Shown here piece by piece: positions 1-7,839 of a stretch of 32,857 nucleotides of DNA (its first letter is position 1; every line of letters starts with the position of its first letter). The notes beneath the pieces are model-generated. The model had not been told where the DNA came from. It made no database searches and was given only the letters and a program-made list of their open reading frames with translations. Source of the DNA: Gammaproteobacteria bacterium (GTDB taxonomy: Bacteria > Pseudomonadota > Gammaproteobacteria > JAAEPA01); NCBI GenBank assembly GCA_024222475.1, contig JAAEPA010000730.1:1-32857 (forward strand), given 5' to 3'. The translations under genes and the position numbers were made by a program.

Positions 1-159
1 TGTCATTACCCCTTATTAAAAAACCAATCGGATTTAACACCTGACCAAAAAGACATCCTTGTATTCCTTATTTTTTATTATTTTAAGTTAAATCCCATTA
101 ACTTTGCTTGTTTGCATGTTATATCTTGTACTGGCTCTGGTAGTGGTTTTGGTATTGCG

Positions 160-271
160 ATTACGGTGACAGTTTACTTATTACACTAAATGCTTTGGGC
201 AGACCCACCGTTATTCAAGAAAAGAAGGGTTAGGTAATAATTAAGTGCATTAAGTAAACCGTCACCGTAAT
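160..271. repeat. Inverted repeat pair (attacggtgacagtttactta at 160-180 / taagtaaaccgtcaccgtaat at 251-271), about 70 nt spacer
   Basis: Reverse complement of 251-271 is attacggtgacggtttactta, matching 160-180 at 20 of 21 positions. Confidence 0.8.
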
Positions 272-402
272 TGGGGCAGTGGTGGAATATTGGACCTGAC
301 CCGGATCACGGATCATCTATGACCCTAATCTTCGCAGACCTTGCTTGCAAACCAGACCAGGCTTGACCATAATTTGCGTCACTACAGTGTAAAGATATTG
401 CT

Positions 403-567
403 ATGCAAATCACAAATATCTCCGATGCCAAGGCAAGCCTGTCTAAGCTGGTTGAGAAGAACCCCTTTGATCGAATACTCGTGGCACAGGCCCAGGTGGA
501 GCGATTAACTCTGGTAATCCATAACCCTAGAATGAAGGGTTATTCTGTGCAGGTTATTGAGACATAA
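403..567 (+). pseudogene. Chimeric remnant of a toxin-antitoxin locus: Phd/YefM-like antitoxin N-terminus fused in frame to VapC/PIN-like toxin C-terminus (54 aa)
   Basis: Own translation: [54 protein letters not shown]. The first ~18 aa resemble Phd-type antitoxin starts; NPFDRILVAQAQVERLTLVIHNPRM..Y.V.VI resembles the C-terminal PIN-domain core. Confidence 0.65.
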
Positions 568-569
568 TC

Positions 570-1049
570 ATGGGATCCAAAGTAAAAAAAGCCAACGCTA
601 GTAACAGCATCGTAGTCAATAAAAAGGCCAGACACGAATTCTTCATCGAAGACCGGCTGGAGGCAGGGCTGATTCTTGAAGGCTGGGAGGTTAAGAGTCT
701 GCGTGATAAACGCATAGCTCTCCAGGAGAGCTATGTATTGTTAAAAGACGGTGAGGCTTGGTTGTTCGGTGCACATATTTCGCCTTTATCCACCGTCTCC
801 ACCCATTTCACGCCCGATCCTCTGCGTACCCGCAAACTGCTATTGCATCAACGGGAACTGGTCGGGCTGATAGGTTCGGTAGAGCGCAAGGGCTACACCC
901 TGGTCCCCTTATCAGTCTACTGGAAGAGAGGCCGGGCCAAGCTTGAAATCGGTCTAGCCAAGGGGAAAAAACAATACGACAAACGCGCCACGGATAAACA
1001 GCGCGACTGGCAGCGGCAAAAGCAACGCATTATGAAACAGAACACATAA
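570..1049 (+). CDS. smpB: SsrA-binding protein SmpB
   Basis: Translated ORF contains [39 protein letters not shown]..., and C-terminal [19 protein letters not shown], typical of SmpB. Confidence 0.97.
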   Translation: MGSKVKKANASNSIVVNKKARHEFFIEDRLEAGLILEGWEVKSLRDKRIALQESYVLLKDGEAWLFGAHISPLSTVSTHFTPDPLRTRKLLLHQRELVGLIGSVERKGYTLVPLSVYWKRGRAKLEIGLAKGKKQYDKRATDKQRDWQRQKQRIMKQNT

Positions 1050-1075
1050 ATTGCGCTGACGAACGACGGCTAGCT

Positions 1076-1795
1076 TTAGTTATTATTAGATTTTAACCAG
1101 ATACAGCTTCCCCTGCTGGATTTATCGATATCTTGCAACTGGGCATCATGCGCTGCCAGCTCATCTGCAGTGGCCCTGATGACTCTCAACCGCGGGCGCC
1201 CTACCGGTATCCGCCGGATACTGCCCTCCCCCTTACCCAGGTCTTCCTCCTCGCCGACCAGTGACAAACTGGTTTGACCGCCCGTCATGGCTAAATACAC
1301 ATCGGCAAGAATGCGGGCATCGAGTAAGGCGCCGTGTAACTCACGCTTGGAATTATCGATATCATAACGCTTACAGAGGGCATCGAGGTTATTCTTCTGC
1401 CCAGGATGTAGACGTCGAGCAAGATTGAGGGTATCAAGCACATCACCCCGCTCATCGACCGGTGTAGCTCGTGGTGAATCTAATCTTTGCAACTCAGCGT
1501 TAAGAAAACCCACATCAAAAGAAGCGTTATGGATCACCAGCTCGTCATTTTTAATGAAATCCAGAAATTCGTTCACTATCGCATCAAATAAAGGCTTATC
1601 CGCCAGAAATTCATTACTTATCCCATGCACCTCAATCGCCCCCTCATCGATCTTCCGATTGGGCTTGATATAGTGGTGAAAATCACGCCCCGTGACGCGC
1701 CGGTTGATCAATTCAACACAACCGATTTCAATAATCCGGTGCCCCTGAGAGACCTCAAGGCCGGTAGTTTCAGTATCGAGCACGATCTGTCTCAT
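1076..1795 (-). CDS. dnaQ: DNA polymerase III epsilon subunit (3'-5' exonuclease)
   Basis: MRQIVLDTETTGLEVSQGHRIIEIGCVEL... HNASFDVGFLNAEL... HGALLDARILADVYLAMTGGQ. Start re-set from 1822 to Met at 1795, because the upstream 9 codons lie partly in a repeat. Confidence 0.95.
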   Translation of the reverse strand: MRQIVLDTETTGLEVSQGHRIIEIGCVELINRRVTGRDFHHYIKPNRKIDEGAIEVHGISNEFLADKPLFDAIVNEFLDFIKNDELVIHNASFDVGFLNAELQRLDSPRATPVDERGDVLDTLNLARRLHPGQKNNLDALCKRYDIDNSKRELHGALLDARILADVYLAMTGGQTSLSLVGEEEDLGKGEGSIRRIPVGRPRLRVIRATADELAAHDAQLQDIDKSSRGSCIWLKSNNN

Positions 1796-1810
1796 ATCAA
1801 AACCTATAAT

Positions 1811-1933
1811 GTAACTGCCCATGCCCGCACCCCAAATGCGCCAATTCTGCGTTCGAAAATGGTCAAATACACGAGTATGATCACATTTTCCGCCTTGAAC
1901 TGACGAATTTGGGGCACGGGCATGAGCAGTTAC
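1811..1933. repeat. Long imperfect inverted repeat (arms about 50 bp) between dnaQ and rnhA
   Basis: gtaactgcccatgcccgcaccccaaatgcgccaattc (from 1811) pairs with the reverse complement of ...gacgaatttggggcacgggcatgagcagttac (to 1933); imperfect pairing continues toward the centre. Confidence 0.8.
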
Positions 1934-1969
1934 CCTCTATTTGAAGGTGGGTGAGTAGTTACCCTATTT

Positions 1970-2410
1970 TTACTTTAAAAGCTCATCGATGGCCTCATTG
2001 GCGAGCTGGTCCACGAGTTCGTTTTCAGTATGACCGCTGTGTCCCTTGACCCATCTCCAGTCGATAGAGTGTTCGACTACCACGCTGTCCAATCTGCGCC
2101 ATAGATCTTCGTTTTTTACGGGCTGCCGCTTTGAGGTTTTCCAACCGCGTTTTTTCCAGTTGGGGACCCATTGTTTAATACCATCGCAAAGATAACGGGA
2201 ATCAGTAGTAAGAATGACATTGCAGCTGCGCTTAAGTGCCTCGAGTGCGGAGATCGCCGCCATCATTTCCATACGATTATTAGTGGTTTTATACTCACCA
2301 CCCTTCAAAGTTTTTTCCTTGCCTTGGTAACGCAGCAGCGCTCCCCAGCCCCCTGGCCCCGGATTTCCTCGACAGGCCCCATCGGTGAAGATCTCAACGG
2401 ATTGAGTCAC
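1970..2410 (-). CDS. rnhA: Ribonuclease HI
   Basis: [53 protein letters not shown]..., catalytic motifs present. Confidence 0.97.
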   Translation of the reverse strand: MTQSVEIFTDGACRGNPGPGGWGALLRYQGKEKTLKGGEYKTTNNRMEMMAAISALEALKRSCNVILTTDSRYLCDGIKQWVPNWKKRGWKTSKRQPVKNEDLWRRLDSVVVEHSIDWRWVKGHSGHTENELVDQLANEAIDELLK

Positions 2411-3170
2411 GCGAAACCTCCCGCGTAGAAGGTTCTGCTAGGTTGCCCGGCAGCAGTCCTTGATGAGGCACCCAACGCGGCTTGATCGGGGTCAGTGTAG
2501 CCTCCTTCTTCTGCGCCAATACCACGTTTAGAGCGCCCAAGGATGGTGCCAGACGGTGACTAACCTTTTCGGCAATCGCCAAATATTTATGTAAACCTGA
2601 ATTTTGGATGGGTGGATTGTGACCTAGACAATGATTGGCCAAAGTATCGAATCCTAATAGAGATAACCAATCCCGTAGCCGGATCAAACTGTAAAACCGC
2701 CCGCACCACGGTACGCGATTTTTCTGACCCGGCAATACCTTCCATAGTCCATATAGGCTCATTGGATTAAACCCTACGATCACTACATGTCCCTCAGGGA
2801 TGAGTATCCTGTCTATCTCACGCAATATGCCATGCGGGTCGTGAGCAAAATCCAGCGTATGAAGCAATAAAACAAGGTCTAGGCTGTCTTTTTTGAAGGG
2901 CAGATAATCAGCTTTAGCCAGTAGATCAACAGAACCGGCAACGATCCCGAGGTGGATACAATGGTTGATACGACTTTGCGCCAACATATCCATACGTTGA
3001 TCTAGACACCCGATCTGCAAAGCATAGTAGCCGAACAATCGTGGCAGCAGGCTGTCCAGACAATCATTTATGCCGTGCAACAATGATCTTCCCGGTCTGC
3101 TTGAATACCAATCTTGCAGAGCTAAAAAGATTTGAGTGGAACTTATTTCACAACAATGACGAGACTTCAT
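2394..3170 (-). CDS. Class I SAM-dependent methyltransferase
   Basis: Motifs [47 protein letters not shown]; adjacent to rnhA/dnaQ as is common in gammaproteobacteria. Confidence 0.8.
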   Translation of the reverse strand: MKSRHCCEISSTQIFLALQDWYSSRPGRSLLHGINDCLDSLLPRLFGYYALQIGCLDQRMDMLAQSRINHCIHLGIVAGSVDLLAKADYLPFKKDSLDLVLLLHTLDFAHDPHGILREIDRILIPEGHVVIVGFNPMSLYGLWKVLPGQKNRVPWCGRFYSLIRLRDWLSLLGFDTLANHCLGHNPPIQNSGLHKYLAIAEKVSHRLAPSLGALNVVLAQKKEATLTPIKPRWVPHQGLLPGNLAEPSTREVSRDSIR

Positions 3171-3414
3171 TACCCTTCATGACAAGGTTATTTCTGCCAT
3201 CACGTCAGTATCCCTGACGTATATATCGATAACGGATAGGTATGCTGCCTTACCAGGGAAGGCAAAATCGACAAATACTGCATGCTCGAACGGCCCATCT
3301 GCCACGAGCATACACGCAACCGAGGCTAAACGCATCAGGATAAGCATAAATGCCTTTCGTTACCGTGGTAAGTGAGCGTGGATACGCAGCTCAACCACAG
3401 CACCGGCATTGTTA

Positions 3415-3581
3415 ATACCCAATGACGAATGAGTTTTCCGGTTACTTAGCACACCGCCTTTGCCGTATAGCGGCGTTGGAACACAAAAGCCATAGGAAAA
3501 ACTATGACTTACGTGTTCTGCCTTGCTCTACGACAAACTCGGCGCACTCTGCATTCCTGATAACCCATCCGTCATGGGTAT
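3415..3581 (+). repeat. Dispersed 167-bp repeat, copy A
   Basis: Begins atacccaatgacgaatgagttttcc and ends acccatccgtcatgggtat; homologous by eye to the reverse complement of 10857-11023 along its whole length. Confidence 0.85.
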
Positions 3582-3602
3582 AATACCCAATGACAGATGG
3601 GT
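3563..3602. terminator. Hairpin made of the repeat end plus an adjacent repeat-end fragment
   Basis: acccatccgtcatgggta / tacccaatgacagatgggt, arms nearly complementary with a very short loop. A terminator role is inferred only. Confidence 0.4.
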
Positions 3603-3671
3603 GATTAGTGTCCGCAAGAGGTATAAAATTAGGCTACCTCCTTAGATTTACAGCTGTTATCCTGGCGCACC

Positions 3672-5306
3672 ATGGATATCTTCGCATTTATCAGAAAAAA
3701 AACCTGCTGGACACTGATCACCCTGCTACTGGTTCTAAACGCCTGCGCGACTAAGCCGGCCCTGGAACCGGAACACCTTCCCGACGCTGATCCCCGCCCC
3801 ACCTCCAGCTTGATCCTCGATGAAGATAACTCCTCACAGACAGAGATCGTTGAGAGCGATGAACCAAGTTCAGCACATACAAACTCCCATCCCAGCCAAG
3901 ATGAAAACGAGATCTGGGGCAGAATACGCAGCGGCTTCAGTTTTCCCAGCAATGATGAACACCCCAAGGTCCAAGAATATCTCAATTGGCACCGACACCA
4001 TCCGAACTATATACGCCGCATCACCAAGCGTGCAGAACCCTTTATGTATTTTATCCTGACGGAACTTGAACGCCGCGGGATGCCTTATGAGCTGACCTTG
4101 TTACCCGCCATTGAAAGTGCCTACATCGCCATGGCGTATTCACCGAGCAAGGCCGCCGGAATCTGGCAATTCATCCCTGGAACGGGGCTTCGTTATGGCC
4201 TGAAACAAAACTGGTGGTATGACGGACGCCGGGACATCTATGCCTCCACGCTGGCGGCCCTGAATTACCTCAGCCACCTTAACCATCGTTTTGAAGGCGA
4301 CTGGCTACTTACCCTAGCTGCTTACAACGCAGGCCCCTTACGGGTCAATAGGGCCATGGAAAAAAACAGAAAAGAAGGCAAATCCACTCGCTACTGGGAC
4401 CTAAAATTGCCCGGAGAAACGCAGAACTACATTCCTAAGATGCTGGCGATGCGGACGATTATAGAAGCCCCGCAAACTTACGGAACGACGCTGTGGCCGA
4501 TCGAGGATAAACCGCTCATCAAAGCAGTACCCGTGGATAGCCAGATCGAACTTGCTCTGGCCGCTGAACTGGCGGGTATGGACTTGGACACGCTCAGGCA
4601 ACTCAACCCAGGATTTAAACGCTGGGCCACCGATCCGGATGGGCCTCATTTGCTGTTACTACCTACTGACAAGGCCGTTGAATTTAAACTCAAACTGGCT
4701 GAACTACCGCCAGAACACAGGATCACCTGGGTCCGCCATAAAATAAAACCGGGTGAAAACCTCATCCTTATCGCTAGAAAATATCGCATTTCCGTAGACC
4801 ACATAAAACACGCCAATCTGCTGCGTAGCGAGAAAATCATCGCGGGCAGACAACTCCTGGTTCCCAAAGCCAGCTATCCAATAAATGGCCAAACCTTTAC
4901 CGGCCCCCTGCATAGACCCACGATCCAAGCGGCATTGAGCGGAACCCACCCATATTATCACCGGGTAAAAAACGGAGAAACATTGTGGAGTATATCAAGG
5001 CAATATGCGGTCTCACTGAAGGAACTGATCACCTGGAATGAATTGACCACTAACGATACCCTCGTCATTGGCGAAAGGTTGATAATTAAATCGTCAAAAA
5101 GACTCGCTGCAACGGGTACCCAACCCATAAGAACCATACAATACTCAGTAAAGGCAGGAGACTCGCTGTACCGGATCGCCAGACACTTCAGAGTTAAATT
5201 AGCAGATCTAAAGCGCTGGAACGATCTGTCCAATACCAGCCTGCTTCATCCCGGTCAGACCGTCAAAGTGCATGTGGAGATTGCCCGTCAAAGCAGTGAT
5301 AGTTAA
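3672..5306 (+). CDS. mltD: Membrane-bound lytic murein transglycosylase D with C-terminal LysM repeats
   Basis: SLT motif ESAYIAMAYSPSKAAGIWQFIPGTGLRYGL, AAYNAGPLRVNRA; LysM repeats HKIKPGENLILIARKYRIS, HRVKNGETLWSISRQYAVS, YSVKAGDSLYRIARHFRV; lipobox-like LNACATK. Confidence 0.95.
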   Translation: MDIFAFIRKKTCWTLITLLLVLNACATKPALEPEHLPDADPRPTSSLILDEDNSSQTEIVESDEPSSAHTNSHPSQDENEIWGRIRSGFSFPSNDEHPKVQEYLNWHRHHPNYIRRITKRAEPFMYFILTELERRGMPYELTLLPAIESAYIAMAYSPSKAAGIWQFIPGTGLRYGLKQNWWYDGRRDIYASTLAALNYLSHLNHRFEGDWLLTLAAYNAGPLRVNRAMEKNRKEGKSTRYWDLKLPGETQNYIPKMLAMRTIIEAPQTYGTTLWPIEDKPLIKAVPVDSQIELALAAELAGMDLDTLRQLNPGFKRWATDPDGPHLLLLPTDKAVEFKLKLAELPPEHRITWVRHKIKPGENLILIARKYRISVDHIKHANLLRSEKIIAGRQLLVPKASYPINGQTFTGPLHRPTIQAALSGTHPYYHRVKNGETLWSISRQYAVSLKELITWNELTTNDTLVIGERLIIKSSKRLAATGTQPIRTIQYSVKAGDSLYRIARHFRVKLADLKRWNDLSNTSLLHPGQTVKVHVEIARQSSDS

Positions 5307-5466
5307 ATCATGGTCGCGTCAACTCATCGCATCTAACCCGCATTATCCCGGCGATCAGCGCTCTGTTTTAGGGGTCTGAGCAAAAAATCAAGCAACCTTA
5401 CTTGATTCAGGCCGCCATATCCGGCATAAAAGACATCTCCGCGAGCAACGCTTTAGACTTTAGATC

Positions 5467-6300
5467 ATGAACCTAAAAGGCATCCTAGATATAGCGGGAC
5501 GCAGCGACACCGGTCGTGTGCGCACGCAGAATGAAGACAGCCTAGGCGAAGATGTCCAGATTGGACTGGTAGTATTAGCCGATGGTATGGGTGGGTACAA
5601 AGGTGGAGAGATCGCCAGCTCCATGGCTGTAAATACCATTGTCGACCAATTGAGAACCACAATTCCAAAAATGCCCCCTGGCGAGGAGGATGAAGAAACC
5701 AATTATTCCAGGGAAAGCCTTGCGGTCCGTGAATCAATAACCAAGGCCAACGAGAATGTATACAACGCAGCACAGAATCAGGCACAGTACCATGGAATGG
5801 GTACCACCCTAGTCATGGGCGTCTTCTATGACAATCGCATCACTGTTGCCCATATCGGTGACTCAAGGATGTACCGCTTTCGCAATGACCAGCTAGAGCA
5901 GATCACCGTCGACCATACGCTACTACAAGAATTGGTCGATAGAGGATTTTACAGCCCTGAAGAGGCAAAGGCTTCGCTGAATAAAAACCTGGTGACTCGG
6001 GCCCTAGGGATAGAACACTCGGTCGCGATAGACGTTCAGGAGCTTCCGATCATCCCCGGCGATATCTACCTACTGTGTTCAGACGGTTTAAATGATATGG
6101 TCGATGATGATGATATCACCTCCATTCTCAGACTTTATGAAGATAACCTCGATAAAAAAGCCGATCATCTGATCAACCAGGCTAACACCAAAGGAGGCAG
6201 AGACAATATCTCTGTCTTACTGGCCAGACCCAATACCTCATTTCCCTCCAATCGATCCTGGCATCAAAAGGCACTTGACTGGCTGCTCACAAAAAAATGA
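5467..6300 (+). CDS. PP2C-family serine/threonine phosphatase (PrpC/Stp1-like)
   Basis: GRVRTQNEDSLG, VLADGMGGYKGGEIAS, HIGDSRMYRFRNDQLEQITVDHT, LLCSDGLNDMVDD, GGRDNISVLLA. Confidence 0.93.
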   Translation: MNLKGILDIAGRSDTGRVRTQNEDSLGEDVQIGLVVLADGMGGYKGGEIASSMAVNTIVDQLRTTIPKMPPGEEDEETNYSRESLAVRESITKANENVYNAAQNQAQYHGMGTTLVMGVFYDNRITVAHIGDSRMYRFRNDQLEQITVDHTLLQELVDRGFYSPEEAKASLNKNLVTRALGIEHSVAIDVQELPIIPGDIYLLCSDGLNDMVDDDDITSILRLYEDNLDKKADHLINQANTKGGRDNISVLLARPNTSFPSNRSWHQKALDWLLTKK

Positions 6301-6320
6301 AATAACCCAATAACTTACCT

Positions 6321-6342
6321 GTTGAGAGCTCTCGCTCTCAAC
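6321..6342. terminator. Hairpin downstream of the phosphatase gene
   Basis: gttgagag-ctctcg-ctctcaac, 8-bp perfect stem 20 nt after the stop codon; no strong T-run. Confidence 0.45.
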
Positions 6343-6359
6343 CCTTTAAAATACGCATG

Positions 6360-6401
6360 TCAAGGTAAATAATTATTAGGATTTGATGGATCTTACCTTG
6401 A
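6360..6401. promoter_or_regulatory. 9-bp perfect inverted repeat upstream of fabI (possible operator)
   Basis: TCAAGGTAA at 6360-6368 and TTACCTTGA at 6393-6401, 24-nt spacer. Confidence 0.4.
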
Positions 6402-6510
6402 ATAGTGGTATCTTGTATTTTTTACCATGCGGGCAAAAAACCATCTCTTACCTAGATCCTGCAAGTGATCTAGGTCCTACTCAAGTCCTATTTAAACCGG
6501 GGGTCGTCCT

Positions 6511-7293
6511 ATGAGTTTACTCGACGGTAAACGAGCATTAATTGTTGGGGTTGCTAGTAAACGTTCCATTGCTTGGGGCATCGCTCAGGCCATGCGCCGG
6601 GAAGGTGCCGAACTTGCCTTCACCTATCAGAATGAGAGGATGAAACCTCGTGTTGAAAAACTGGCTGGACAATGCGACTGCGATATCGTGGTTCCCTGCG
6701 ACGTACAAGATGACGAACAAATTGAAGCTGTTTTCGAACATCTGGATAATTATTGGGACCATTTTGACATACTCATCCACTCTGTCGCCTTCGCACATAA
6801 AGAAGAACTCGAAGGTGATTTTTTAGACAACATGACCCGTGAGGGTTTCCTGATGGCCCATGACATCAGCAGTTACAGCTTTGCCGCCTTGGCCAAAGCC
6901 GGCCGACAAATGATGCATGGACGCAATGGGGCCATACTGACCCTCACCTACATGGGCTCGATACGCGCAATGCCCAACTACAACGTCATGGGTCTGGCTA
7001 AGGCCAGCCTCGAAGCCAACGTCCGTTATCTGGCGTATACCCTGGGACCCGAAGGTATTCGGGTCAATGGTATTTCCGCCGGTCCCATACGCACCCTGGC
7101 CGCCGCCGGCATAGGAAATTTCCGCAAAATGCTCGACCACGTAGAGGAAAATGCTCCGCTGCGCAAAAACGTCAGCATCGAGGAGGTCGGCAATGTCGGG
7201 GCCTTTCTCTGTTCCGACATGGCCGCGGGCGTTACCGGCGAAATTACCTATGTGGATGCCGGTTTCAACATCGTTGGCATGACTGGATACTGA
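6511..7293 (+). CDS. fabI: Enoyl-[acyl-carrier-protein] reductase (NADH)
   Basis: [28 protein letters not shown]... [29 protein letters not shown]... [17 protein letters not shown]. Confidence 0.97.
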   Translation: MSLLDGKRALIVGVASKRSIAWGIAQAMRREGAELAFTYQNERMKPRVEKLAGQCDCDIVVPCDVQDDEQIEAVFEHLDNYWDHFDILIHSVAFAHKEELEGDFLDNMTREGFLMAHDISSYSFAALAKAGRQMMHGRNGAILTLTYMGSIRAMPNYNVMGLAKASLEANVRYLAYTLGPEGIRVNGISAGPIRTLAAAGIGNFRKMLDHVEENAPLRKNVSIEEVGNVGAFLCSDMAAGVTGEITYVDAGFNIVGMTGY

Positions 7294-7307
7294 GAGCTTG
7301 TGAATAC

Positions 7308-7337
7308 CCCACGAAGCAAGGACCCCAGCTTTGTGGG
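7308..7337 (+). terminator. Rho-independent-like terminator after fabI
   Basis: cccacgaagc / gctttgtggg 10-bp stem with one G-T pair, followed by aattttatt. Confidence 0.65.
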
Positions 7338-7638
7338 AATTTTATTCTCAATCACGGATCAGATACATTTTTTTGGGACTAGCGCATGAAAGATCCAGCT
7401 TAGGTGTCGCTGAAAACCACGCAAAAAACAAGGTTACCTATCTTGTATTAAGCACCCCTCTTCGTAAACATCCTGTAATATTATTGTAATATTTAAGTAA
7501 TATAACTATACTCTTCCTATCTTGGAGCGGTCTAAGTATTAATTTACGTATTTCACAACCATGGTGTGATGGCAGCAAACTGCATACCTGGAATACAATC
7601 TGCTAGATATGCGTTTCTGACGAGAGTATAGGTGAACA

Positions 7639-7740
7639 ATGAACATCAATATAATTACTGAGCTTCTTCGTGTTTTACTAAGTGTCTCTTTTGTAGGGGG
7701 ATTTATGCTTGGAATCTCGATATTCCAAACCTATTTATAA
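7639..7740 (+). CDS. Putative 33-aa small membrane protein
   Basis: Own translation MNINIITELLRVLLSVSFVGGFMLGISIFQTYL; AGGTGA RBS-like sequence just upstream; isolated between fabI and ppiD. Confidence 0.4.
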   Translation: MNINIITELLRVLLSVSFVGGFMLGISIFQTYL

Positions 7741-7839
7741 ACCACTGTAGGAAAGGATAGATCTAGCTGGGAATACGCCATCACCTGCTGAAAACCCTGC
7801 TTCAAAAGCGACTGTCATTTCACACTTCGTTATTCCACC

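Noticed and set aside
3181-3414. Additional degenerate repeat copies upstream of copy A (e.g. acgtcag..ctgacgt, ttaccgtggtaa)
   Set aside because: Only short palindromes could be seen; no convincing alignment to the 167-bp family by eye.
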